Positions 37,374 to 49,285 of a stretch of DNA of 64,000 nucleotides are shown in pieces (position 1 is the stretch's first letter; each line of letters starts with the position of its first letter). Position numbers and translations under genes: made by a program. The stretch spans positions 55,940,845 to 56,004,844 of the forward strand of contig OY776129.1 in the NCBI GenBank assembly GCA_963675135.1, read 5' to 3'. The stretch is from Galeopsis tetrahit (Eukaryota > Streptophyta > Magnoliopsida > Lamiales > Lamiaceae). The notes under the pieces are model-generated. The model did no database searches. It saw only the letters and a program-made list of their open reading frames with translations, and was not told where the DNA came from.

Positions 37374-37636
37374 GTAGTCTTGTTTTATATCTAGTTGTGT
37401 AAAGTTGTTTAGGGTTGTGTAGAGTTGTTCAGTGTTGTGTAGTCTTGTTTTATATCTAGTTGTGTAAGGTTGTTTAGGGTTGTGTAGAGTTGTTTAACGT
37501 TGTTTAGAGTTAGTTCAGTGTTGTGTAATCTTGTTTTGTAAGGTTGTTTAGAGTTGTTTAACGTTGTGTAGTCTTGTTTAATATCAAGTTGTATAGAATT
37601 GGTTAACGTTGTTTAGAGTTGTTCTTATTTTAAATA
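37374..37636. repeat. Continuation of the GTTGTTTAG/TTGTGTAG tandem array
   Basis: Units such as CTTGTTTTATATCTAGTTG and GTTGTGTAGAGTTGTTCAG continue the array cut by the solo LTR at 34886. The array stops where the next element begins near 37637. Confidence 0.75.
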
Positions 37637-40208
37637 TGACAAATACTTGTATGCACTCGCATATACGGTGCATACTTTAATTTTAATTTTAATTTTAATT
37701 CATTAATTAATTTTAATTTTATCTGCACCCGTTCATTTAATGAGTTCACCCCCCAAATTATTTTTTACTATTATTATTTGCACTCACTCATTTAATGAGT
37801 TCACCCCCAAATCATTTTTTATTACGGTTATCTACACCCACTTATTCTATGAGTTCACCCCCAAATTATTGTTTTACCTCGATTATCTGCACCCATTCAT
37901 TTTATGAGTTCACCCCAAAATATTTTTTTAAAAATAATCACATTTAAAAAACTATATTATCATTTTATTAATTTACACAAAATATAATGAAATAAACTCT
38001 AACTTATATATTTACAATATGCAGCAGAATTACCGTCGATTCACCACCAACTCACCCATATTTAAAAAAAAAATCGTAAAAATATAATTAATAAAAAACT
38101 ATCGAAATTAGTCACAAATCTCGATTTTTTTCTTTTTAATTTTTCTTCCTCCTTCTCTTTTCCTTTATTTCTTCCCATTTTCAATTTATTTTTCAATTTT
38201 TTTATTTATTCATTTTTTTTCCTTTTACTTTTTTTATTGTATTTTGATGCCTTTCTTTTTCATTTTTTTCATGTGTATTTTTTAAATTTTAATATAAAAT
38301 AATATTATAGGTATGATTTTATTATAGTCGATCGGCGGTGCACCTGAATTTCAATTTTAATTTGATGAGTAAAGGACCTGCCGGAAATCCATGTCCTTCG
38401 GCGGGTGACCCTGCCACCACCATGCCCGACCACCCTCTCGACGGCGACGACGACGCTTCCATCCCGCCCATTGAAGCCCGAGACCCCTCCTCGAATCGCA
38501 ATGGTGATTCTTCACTTCCATGACAATTGACATCATCTTCCATCTCGACCGAAAACCTCTACTCATTTCGACCACCGACGCGACTGCTTCCATCAATCTC
38601 CCTTGTGTTCGCGATCCAGGATCTTCTTCGACATCAATGGCGCTCGCCTACAACACTCGGATCGACGCCGTCTCGCTCTCGTCGTTCATCTCTGTCCAAA
38701 TCGAAGCTACATTGCTTCGTCTTCTTCACCCTGCTCCTGCACAGCCTCTTCCTCCGGCTGACGGCGGCCCGACGGAGGATCGTGAGTATGTTGCTGATGG
38801 ATCTCTGATCGGACGGCACTCAGAGCCGATGAAATCTCAGGTGGCGATTGCTGACCTAGGGTGCCTTCCCATTGGGCTAAGATTCCGTTCAATTGGGCTT
38901 GGTAATGTGCACCCCCTATTTTCTTCAGTACACCTCGATCTGTACTCCCTCCACTTTTTTTATGATATTATTGTTAGTGATACTGGTATTACTAGTTATT
39001 GATTGTGGTATTACTATTAATTCACTATTGAATTAATATTAATGATTATTGATTACGGTATTATTGATTATTAATTGTGATATTATTGGTTATTGTTTGT
39101 GGTATTACTGATTATGTGAAATTATTTATTATTGATTAAGGCATTACTGATTATTATTATTGTTTATGGTATTACATATTATTGTTTATGGTATTACTGA
39201 TAATCATGTTTTGTATTACTGAATATAATTAGATTTGTGGAATTATTTGTTATTGTGTAAGATATTACTGATCAATGTTCATGGTATTACTAATTATTGT
39301 TCATGGTATTACTGATAATTGTTTTTTGTATTATTGAATATAATTAGATGTGTGAAATTATTTGTTATTGTATAAAATTTTACTGTAATTAGATGTGTGC
39401 AATTATTTGTTATTGTAAAGATACTACTAATTATTGTTAATGATATTACTGATTACTGTTGTTTATGGTATTACTGGTTATTACTTATTGTATTAGTGAC
39501 TATAATAAAATAATACATATAATATTATTTTGTATTTAATAAAAAAAAAATACTAATGAAAAAAAAATGAAAAAAATGAAGAAATAAGAAGTGTGGAATA
39601 AAAACTGAAAAATGAGAAGAAAAAAAATCGAGATCTGTGCCCAATTTCGATAGTTTTTTTTAATTATGTTTTTACGATTTTTTTTCAAAAAATATGGGTG
39701 ATTTAGTGGTGAATCGACGGTAACTCGGCAATGACTCGACTGCAAGATTGTAAATGTATAAAGTAGGGTTGATTTTATTATTATATTTTGTGTAAATTAA
39801 TAAAAAGATAATATAATATTTTAAATGTAATTATTTTTAAAAAAATATTTGGGGTGAACTCATAAAACGAGCGAGTGTAGATAACCGTTTTGTAAAAAAT
39901 AAATGATTTTGAGGTGAACTCATAAAATGAGTAGGTGTAGATAACTGTAGTATAAATATGATTTTGGGTGAACTCATAAAATGAGCGGGTGTAAATAACT
40001 GTAGTAAAAAAATAATTTGGGGGTGAACTCATAAAATGAGATTTGGGGTGAATTCATAAAATGAGCGAGTGCAGATAACTGTAGTAAAAATATAATTTGG
40101 GGGTGAACTCATTAAATTAGTAGGTGCAAGTAAAATATAAATAAAAAATTAAAATTAAAATTAAAATTAGGGGGTACGGTGCATACGAGTGTACGCAAGT
40201 GTTACCCA
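37637..40208. mobile_element. Large TIR element with mirrored tandem arrays and a GC-rich core
   Basis: The left end carries CTTGTATGCACTCGCATATAC, the right end (reversed) CTTGCGTACACTCGTATGCAC. Just inside, about four copies of a roughly 65-bp unit containing ATGAGTTCACCCCC (37725-37925) are mirrored by copies of GGGGTGAACTCATAAAATGAG (39840-40110). The core has a GC-rich block (38340-38900, open in several frames, unrecognised) and a run of 'ggtattactgattattgtt' units (38970-39500). A 6-bp AAATAT occurs at both junctions, but a full target duplication is not certain. Confidence 0.6.
38970..39505. repeat. Degenerate short tandem repeat (ATTACTGATTATTGTTNATGGT)
   Basis: The phrase ATTACTGATTATTG and near variants recur some twenty times with irregular spacing of about 20-35 bp. 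It lies inside the large TIR element. Confidence 0.65.
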
Positions 40209-40236
40209 AATATCTACCAGTTTTCAATAATAAAAA
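40205..40236. repeat. Left remnant of the 45-bp tandem array
   Basis: AAATATCTACCAGTTTTCAATAATAAAAA matches the unit of the array at 43967-44300 and marks the array's left part, cut off by the palindromic insertion. Confidence 0.65.
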
Positions 40237-43200
40237 GAGTTGCACTCTTGTGTACCAGTTACATGTATGTAACTACTATATTCAATCCAATATATGTAAT
40301 GACAATTGCTTATGTGTACCAGACTACCAGTTACATGTATGTAACTGGCTATTTACCCTCTTTTTTTAATAAATCCACACTCCTCCTTTTTTTTAGGCAC
40401 TTATGTGTATAAGTTACATACATGTAACTAAATCCAATTTTTTACATGAGTTATTAGTTATTTATCTTTTTTTTTTTATTAATTTCACCCCCAATTTTTT
40501 TTAAAGAAAAATACATGTAAAATACTATATTACCATTTTATCAATTAAATTAAAATACAACTCATTAAAATTATAATTATACACCGACTATCGATTCACC
40601 AATTAATCACCACGAAGTCAAATATTATTCTATTTTTTTAACTTTTAAAAAATAAATATAAAAACATAACGAATATTAAAAAAATATGAAACTCAAAAAA
40701 TAAAATTTTCAGTTTTTTTTTTCAAAAAATGACCGAAATTTAGGAAAAAAATACAAAAAAATTGAAAAAAAAAAAACTAAACTAAAATTTTCTAATTTGG
40801 GTATAAATGTATGAATATGACATGCTCACTTTCTAACTTTAATCTGATTTATAATAACTAAGATTATTTTGGTATGTCTTCATTATTTCTAAAATGATAT
40901 TTGATTTGTTACAAGTTTTTTAAGGTTGTAGATTATTTTTTAAAACTAATTAATAATATAATCTAATTGAAAAATAAAATGTATATTTAGAAACTTAAAT
41001 GAGTTGAGAATTGGGGAAGAAACCAGCACAATATTGCATCAGATTTATTATTTTATTTGGGGTCATCGTCATGTTGATGCATTCATATGTTTATTGAGTG
41101 TGATTGTATCTATTAATTGAATTGTGTGTTTAGTGTGATTGATTCTCACTTTTATTCTTCTTACTAGTTAGTTAATGCGGAGTATCATTTTTTTAATATT
41201 GATGTATTAATTTGCATGGTATGCCTGGAATTATAAATGTGTTAAGTTATGTATTTTTTGTTAAATATAAATATTAGTTTAAATACGATATAGTATTTAG
41301 TACGCCTATGATATAGTACTAGTTAATATATTGTATAGTACTAGAGATTAATGTGGGTATAAAAATATTACGGAGTATTTAATATATGAACTAATACTAT
41401 ACAATATTTGAATTTATATTATACTATATTTGAACTAGTACCATAGAGTATGTGAACTAATACTATACAATATCTGAACTAATACTATACTATATTTGAA
41501 CTATTACCATAAAGTATGTGAACTTAAAACTCGAAAAAATTAAAACATGTACCAATATAAACTAATATTATACTGTATATGAACTAATATGTACAGTACT
41601 GCATATTAACTAATAATATATCATAATACTTATCAACTGTTATCATAACACTTATAAACTAAAAATTATATTCATAAAAAATTAAAATAAAGTGATTAAA
41701 AAATAAAAGTTCAAATGAAAAAAAAATTAAACAATGTAAAACGAAGTGAAATTTGTAAGGAATGAAGTAAAATTTTAAAAGGATAAAGTGAAAATTATAC
41801 ACCAATTAATTAAAGTAAAATAGTACCAATAAAATTGAACACTTGCGTAAGAGAGGTGAGAGTTTTATTTTTTAAAACAAATTATTATTATACTATTTAA
41901 TACTTAAAAAAAACAATTAATATTATTTTTAAAATTTTCTTATTAGACTTTAAAATTTTAGAATAATTATTTATGACATAAAAAGAAAGTACGTTAAAAA
42001 AATTATCATTTGAAACACAAATGATAAACAGGAAGAAAATTAAATTTAAAAAATAATATTAAAAAGATAAATATAAATATCAATTGAGTAAAATAAAAAA
42101 ATAAAATTTTAAAAAATTAATGGAGTATTATTTTTTAATGATAAAATTTTAAAAAAAATTAATTGAAGTAAAATAAAGACCCATGAAAAAATGTATGTGT
42201 TAAATTGATATAGTAAATGGGTCATGTGTTATTGGATTTGATATAGTAAATGGGTCATGTGTTATTTGTAATGAGTTATTGGATTGGATATAGTAGTTAC
42301 ATACATGTAACTGGTACACAAGAGTACAACTCATATGTAATTACTATATTCAATCCAATAACCCATTACAAATAACACATGATCCATTTACTATATTCAA
42401 TCCAATAACACATGACCCATTTACTCTATCAATTTAACATATACATTTTTTCATGGGCTTTATTTTATTTCAATTAATTTATTTATTTTAATTTTATCAT
42501 TAAAAAATAACACTCCATTAATTTTTTTAAATTTTATTTTTTTATTTTACTCAATTGATATTTATATCTATCTTTTTAATATTATTTTTAAAATTTATTT
42601 TTCTTCCTGTTTATCGGTGTTTCAAATGATAATTTTTTTAATGTACTTTCTTTTTATGTCATAAATAATTATTCTAAAATTTTAAAGTCTAATAAATTTT
42701 TTTTAAAAATAATATTAATTATTTTTTTAAGTATTAAATAGTATAATAATAATTTATTTTAAAAAATAAAACTCTCACCTCTAAGTGTTCAATTTTATTG
42801 GTTCTATTTTACTTTAATTAATTGGTGTATAATTTTTACCTTATCCTTTTAAAATTTTACTTTATTCCTTACAAATTTCACTTCATTTTACATTGTTTAA
42901 TTATTTTTTTCATTTGAACTTTAATTTTTTAATCACTTTATTTTAATTTTTTATGAATATAATTTTTAGTTTATAAGTGTTATGATAACCGTTGATAAGT
43001 ATTATGATATATTATTAGTTAATATGCAGTACTGTACATATTAGTTCATATACAATATAATATTAGTTTATATTAGTACATGTTTTAATTTTTTCGAGTT
43101 TCAAGTTCACATACTTTATGGTAATAGTTCAAATATAGTATAGTATTAGTTCAGATATTGTATAGTATTAGTTCACATACTCTATGGTACTAGTTCATAT

Positions 43201-43966
43201 ATTAAATACTCCGTAATATTTTTATACCCACATTAATCTCTAGTACGTTTCTTCCCCAATTCTCAACTCATTTAAGTTTCTAAATATAAATTATATTTTT
43301 CAATTAGATTATATTATTAATTAGTTTTAAAAAATAATCTACAACCTTAAAAACTTGTAACAAATCAGATATCATTTTAGAAATAATGAAGACATAACAA
43401 AATAATCTTAGTTATTATAAATCAGATTAAAGCTAGAAAGTGAGTCTGTCATATTCATACATTTATACCCAAATTAGAAAAAAATTGAATTTTTTTAGTT
43501 TATTTTTTTTTTTCAATTTTTTTTCTAAATTTTGGTCATTTTTTGAAGAAAAAAAAACTGGAAATTTTATTTTTGAGTTTCATTTTTTTTAATATTCGTT
43601 ATGTTTTTATATTTATTTTTTAAAAGTTAAAAAAAATAGAATAATATTTGACTTCGTGGTGATTCATTGGTGAATCGATAGTCTGTGTATAATTATAATT
43701 TTAATGAGTTGTATTTTAATTGATAAAATGGTAATATAGTATTTTACATGTATTTTTCTTTTAAAAAATTTGGGGGTGAAATTAATAAAAAAAAGGTAAA
43801 TAACTAATAACCAATGTAAAAAATTGGATTTAGTTACATGTATGTAACTTGTACACATAAGTGCCTAAAAGAAGGGAGTGTCTAAAAAAAGGGAGTGTGT
43901 ATTTATTAAAAAAGGAGGGTAAATAGCCAGTTACATACATGTAACTGGTACACATAAGCAATTGCC
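40237..43966. mobile_element. 3.7-kb near-palindrome (foldback element)
   Basis: The left arm (about 40302-42296) is mirrored by the right arm (42341-43966) around a 44-nt loop (42297-42340). The left arm has an extra 314 bp (41024-41337) without counterpart. Both arms and the loop carry the inner palindrome AGTTACATGTATGTAACT. A 9-bp direct repeat TAATAAAAA flanks the whole (40228-40236 and 43967-43975), and the flanks are parts of the same 45-bp tandem array. It is AT-rich with no coding capacity. The 9-bp duplication suggests a Mutator-type foldback element. Confidence 0.75.
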
Positions 43967-44300
43967 TAATAAAAATTACACTTTTCAGTTAAAATATCTA
44001 CCACTTTTCAATAATAAAAATTACACTTTTCAGTTAAAATATCTACCACTTTTCAATAATAAAAATTATATTTTTCAGTTAAAATATCTACCACTTTTCA
44101 ATAATAAAAATTACACTTTTCAGTTAAAATATCTACCACTTTTCAATAATAAAAATTACACTTTTCAGTTAAAATATCTACCACTTTTCAATAATAAAAA
44201 TTACACTTTTTAGTTAAAATATCTACCACTTTTCAATAATAAAAATTACATTTTTTAGTTAAAATATCTACCACTTTTCAATAATATAAATTACACTTTT
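43967..44300. repeat. 45-bp tandem array, seven full copies plus partial
   Basis: Unit starts fall at 43971, 44016, 44061, 44106, 44151, 44196 and 44241, with few substitutions. Because 45 is divisible by 3, one frame stays open and reads as a 15-residue repeat, which is a by-product of the period rather than evidence for a protein. Confidence 0.92.
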
Positions 44301-44747
44301 TAATAACAAGAGTTACACTTTTCAATTATAAAATTGTCACTTTTCAATACTAAAACTTAGCAATAATTTCAGTACTAAAACCTAGTAATTTTGAACTGTT
44401 AGTAATAAATTAATTAAGAAGAAACAAGTGAAATGTCAACACTCAACAGTCATCACCACAAAGTATCTTTAGTTAATCTCCAAAAACAGAGTACAATCTC
44501 CAAAAACAGAGTACGTTCAATTGACAAATTTTCAAGCTCAAATGCCAAAAGCTGAAATATTCCAAAAGTTCTCAACAAATCCCTGCGTGTTTTTTATTCT
44601 TAAAAAGAAAAGGAAGTGCCAAAAAATCATTACTAACACCTTGCTTACCGCTAGTGTTTGACGGCTTATCTGTCATACGTTTTAAAATTTGTTAAATAAA
44701 GCAACCAACATCCCAGCTACTCCATCATTCCTTTTCTCGCATTCTGA
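44301..44747. other. Intergenic DNA between the 45-bp array and the EXO70 fragment
   Basis: Nothing recognisable apart from a 20-bp direct repeat 'tctccaaaaacagagtac' (44476-44514). Confidence 0.5.
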
Positions 44748-45080
44748 ATCTCTATACCGGAATCTCTAACCACTTGCCCCGAAATTGAATCAATTTTTGG
44801 ATTCGACTCAACCGCCACCATCATATCGCAAGCGCTGACGTCACTCACTCACCAAGGTCGCAGACTTCTTCCGGCCGCCTTAAATGATTTCGAATCTCTA
44901 ATTCAAAAGGATACCTCGAAATCGTCCGTCGTCGGCGCCGGAATCTACTCCCTGAAACTCTACGCGATGAATTACCTCTCAAATCTCGACTTAGATATAC
45001 TAGTCGATTCACCGACAACAACGAAAAAACTGCTGCCGGAAACCTATTTCGAAGTCTCCGACATCCGACAATATCTCTAA
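44748..45080 (+). pseudogene. EXO70 exocyst subunit fragment (EXO70B-like)
   Basis: The open frame reads through PEIESIFGFDSTATIISQAL, then LNDFESLIQKDTSKSS, then GAGIYSLKLYAMNYLSNL and LLPETYFEVSD before a stop at 45078-45080. This matches the middle of plant EXO70 proteins, where the usual text is of the kind GGGVHPLTRYVMNYL and PLPESYF. EXO70 tethers secretory vesicles to the plasma membrane. Only about 110 of some 600 residues remain; conserved His-Pro-Leu-Thr-Arg is altered, and neither flank holds more of the gene. It is a gene relic, next to the left boundary of duplication copy B. Confidence 0.75.
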
Positions 45081-45169
45081 AGGAGAATAGTGATGGGAAA
45101 ATGGGGTTTTATATGGTTGGGTAAAAAGCGTGTGCAGGTGCAAACGTGTGCATATGAGATTTTTCCCAT

Positions 45170-48100
45170 AATGAATGATTAACTTGTTTTGAATCTCATT
45201 ACCTAAAATATATTAGTAATCTTTTTGTACAATTTCATTATTCTCATTTTTTTTATAAATAATAGAGTACTATTATTTACACTAATCATTATTTATTTAT
45301 TTATATAAATTGTTATTCATTTTATTCATAAATAATTACTTTAATTATAAATGAATCCATTATACTTTATCGTACTCTCAACGTGTCTATTATATACATA
45401 ACTCATAACTAAAAACAGATAGAGAAAAATCTTGAAAACATAAAGAAGCAGAAATAATAGGGTGGGACAAGTTAGAAATAAAGAATAGGGCCAATCATGT
45501 CCCATATCGATAATTGCAAAACTTCCACCAACAGTGCGCTTAGCTGGGCTGGATGTATTCAACATTTGTCTAGTCGACATTCACACACACTGTTAAATCT
45601 AAACCCACACATCAAATATAATTGAACCATAACCGACAGTCATAAAAAAGATTCTAAGAGTGTAAAAGTATATAACTAGAGTTTGGCATGAAATTATCAG
45701 TGGATTTATATTACCATATTAAAAACAAAATTTTACAATTTCTGAAGTCTGGTTACTAGTTATGGGTGAAAGAAAAAACAAAGTTTTTCTACTAAAAGGA
45801 ATTGGTATAAAAGTTTGGCCAAGAATGCCATTTTTCATCACTCTATGAATTCCAATTATGTTCATCATTTGATACCTACCCTTCTCTATAAAAAGCAGAT
45901 GGGGGGTTGCAGCATCCTCCCCCCATCACTAAGTTTTCATGAATAAAACAGGGGTTCATGTTTCCCAAAATAAATAAAAAAAACCCTAAAAAGGACAAAA
46001 ATAAAGGTGGTTCATTGCAGCAAAAGGAAAATGATTTGAGAAGAAAAGATTATAAAAGGAAAAATGGTTAATCAAATTGGGTATTGATCAAAGAAAGCAT
46101 ATGCATAGTCAGCATTAGATCCCTTATATCCTCTACCCAGTACATAAAGTTCATCACAATTTCACAAAGGCCACAGCTATTAACAAACGGGTTGTTTTCG
46201 CTCAATACACCCACTACATAGCTTTATGTACAACGTGTTTATTGAGGAAAAACCCGTGTGTAAGTAGTGGCGACCTTTGTGATGATTTCACCAAATTAAA
46301 TACACAAGGCATCTTGGATACACTACAATCATAGTACAACATTTCCTCGAGTCCTTCAGATTCTGGAAATGTACCTGCCAGAATCTGCCATTCCAGGATC
46401 TTAGTCACACCACCACCATTATAAAGCAAACACAATAACACATGCATACAAACTACAATATGTATTACTATAAGATACTAAACAACGCTCTATTCAAGGC
46501 CTGCAAGTGGGCATACCTTATAACTCAATGTATAAAGACTCAGCACTAATGGCTAAATATATATACGCGTTCACATTTGGATTTGAATTTAACACCTATA
46601 TAAAACATCAATAGTTCCCCCCACCCACCCATACGCTATGCTTCTCCATGTCTCGTTCTCAGTTTGACCAAAAAAAAAGGAAAAGAATTCAGCTTCACTT
46701 GCCACGCTGAAAGTATTCGAAAACAATATATTTTTTATAGAGCAAGGAACCCAACGGGCTAGGGTCTGTGAAAATGTAATTAGGTCTAGGCAGAGCAAAG
46801 AACAATCACTAACCCCTCTACAGGCCTAAATTTTGACATGGAAAAGTATAGGTATGTTTGTAATTAACGTCCCACGTCCTTGTTCTACTTCGGGTTTTCA
46901 CATCCTGATTTCCCCATCCAACTACACTCATTCCTAAAAATACCTATACATCCTACTATTACATCCTACTATTAACATCCCATCCAACCACTCTTACACA
47001 ATTTGATTTGACATAAAGTTACATCTTATCCTACTCAAAATCCCAAAACAAACACACACAATTACTATTCATCAGGATTTTCCCCATCCTACATAATCCC
47101 AAAACAAACATACCCAAAAGACTAACAAAATGTACAACAGTATATCATACATTCAGAATTTGAATTACCCAAACAATCAAACAAATAAACAAAAAGGCAA
47201 GCAAATCAAATTGTAGATAGCAGTATTATTGAATTGTAATTTGACCGAATTTTTCATTCTTCAACCATAACAAGTCAGCCTTAAGATCAAATGAATATAA
47301 TAATGTTAACACCAATGATAGCTAATCCTTCTCCCAATTTGAGATGTCTGTAACATTCATTCAAATTTACTTCAAATAAGCTTCAATACTTAATCACTCT
47401 TACCCTCTTGAGAACCAATCTCTTGAAGGTAATGTTCTGCATCTAAGGCTGCCATGCATCCTGCAAAAGTATAGCATTGGCAATCACATCTTAGTTACAT
47501 AACTTTCATTGAGAAAATATGGATTGACAGGTATCAATGAGATTCATAAAAACCTACAGATGATAATAACAGCATTCTTTCTATGTAAACAACATGGTGC
47601 AGAATAGACACACTAGCATTAAAGAGATAACAAAAGCTTTAGATTCCTATTAATGATTCAAATACAAATATACTCTAGTGTTTTTCAAATGAATGGTTTA
47701 TTTTTCCCCTCATATAGCAGAAGTTTGTTCCGTGTAAGAAAATTTCCAAATTTCTCTTTTTCTGAAACAGATGCGAGTAACACGTGATTTTCTTATTTGC
47801 AAACACCTACAATAATAGGAATGACTATATATGCTATCAACACAGATCTTGAAGACATGGCATGTTTTATCATGTCGCAACAATAAATTACTCTTCCATG
47901 GAATGCATTTCTTTAGGTCCTTCAGTGAGTTTTGTTCTGTTTGGTAAAACCGTAAAACAAAGCTATTGGGCATGATGCAGAAGATCTTGGTAAGGATCGT
48001 TTCAAATACATAATATTAAATCAATTTTGAACAAGCTTAAATTCTGGATATACAGGCTATTAGTATCTAGGATTCTAGAGGAATAGTTGGATATGAAGAA

Positions 48101-49285
48101 AGACTGTAGACAAAAGAAATCTGTTTGAAATAATTTAGGGAAGATTCAGGATAAGCATGGGGAAGATAATAACTTCTGCAAGAAAGCCAGCCATAGGAGT
48201 GGAAGAGCTGCTAACAGGACAGCGCCATTAATTATTTTGCAGTAATTAAGACTTGAAAAACTACTTCTATGAGAATTAGGAATTAGACCCAACTACAAAT
48301 TACAAAAAAGAGGTGAGTGATGGTACATCCATTTGCTATTGAAATTTTGACATGAGATCTCTACAGGCTGTTCTTAAAGTACATCATACAAATTTACATT
48401 TTTTTAGTTTATTATATTATTGCACCATTCAAAGATCCTGACAAACATTTAACACGATTTAGGAGAAGTTTAGCAATGAGGTAGTGATGAAGAATTTTGA
48501 CTCGAGCTTGTTTAGGACTTATAAACATAATAAGGATCAATAGAAATTAATGTGCCATGTTACTTCCTAGGTGAGGTGTAGCCATTTTTATAGCATTCAT
48601 AACTCATACTCGCAATCTTTCTAATTGAAGATAGATAAGAGATAGATTCCAAGAGTTGGCCGATCACGTTCAAGGGCCAACTTTCTTTCAGCCAATGCTC
48701 TTAACATCAAGTACAAAGACATGAGGGAAAATAGTAAATAAATTGAATGAGCACCAAGATTATTCCAAATAAGCCCACACCGTGAATCCCTTTCGAAGAT
48801 GATAACATTCATATTTGGGCCATGCATAGAATTAAATGTAATAAAGTTTTTAACATATGAGAAGGCATCTAACAGCTACTGTAACCATGTGTTTTAGGGG
48901 TAATTTACAATGCATAAAAGATTTATGACATAATATACTTATGTAAATCATAAAGACAGCATACTCACTTTGTAAGCCAAATATGCAGCCAGTAGAAATT
49001 TCTTATAGGGGGCATATCAAAGACAAGCCCCATACAAAATTGCATATACACCATGTTCTTAAGGATTATATCAAGCTTTAAAATATTTTAACTAACTTAT
49101 ATATTGTTTATACTTTATATGCGTCTTTGACTATAGAACTTTCAAATCATAGTACTTGTGAAGTTAGTACTAATATTTATGAAGTTTAAAACAAACTAAC
49201 TACTTCAATATTGTATTAAGAGATATTTTCAAGCTGATTAGTTAGTAACACTATCTAAGCAGTAAGCACATATATTCCGGGTGAT
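45170..49285. repeat. Segmental duplication, copy B (part of the intact NTR gene)
   Basis: Nearly identical by eye to 26911-30767, same orientation, about 18.4 kb away. It covers the 3' flank, last exon and about 1.8 kb of the long intron of the NTR gene. It differs from copy A mainly by a 265-bp MITE-like insertion (about 46849-47115) and small indels. Confidence 0.92.
46849..47115. mobile_element. MITE present only in copy B
   Basis: The ends GGTATGTTTG (46851-46860) and CAAACATACC (47105-47114) are exact inverted repeats. Copy A shows the empty site (GAAAAGTAAAAGACT), so this is a real insertion after the duplication. Size and termini fit a Tourist-like (PIF/Harbinger) MITE; a clean 3-bp duplication is not visible. 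Confidence 0.8.

Noticed and set aside
33640..37636. Telomere-like TTTAGGG words in the tandem array
   Set aside because: TTTAGGG appears only as part of longer irregular GTTGTTTAGGGTTGTGTAG units, not as a perfect heptamer array; not an interstitial telomere.
38320..39002. Overlapping frames on both strands in the GC-rich core
   Set aside because: Several frames are open at once because of low AT content; no product is recognisable, so no gene is called, only a possible captured fragment.
43962..44213. Open frame of 15-residue repeats in the 45-bp array
   Set aside because: The frame is open only because the period is a multiple of three; there is no promoter context or known family.
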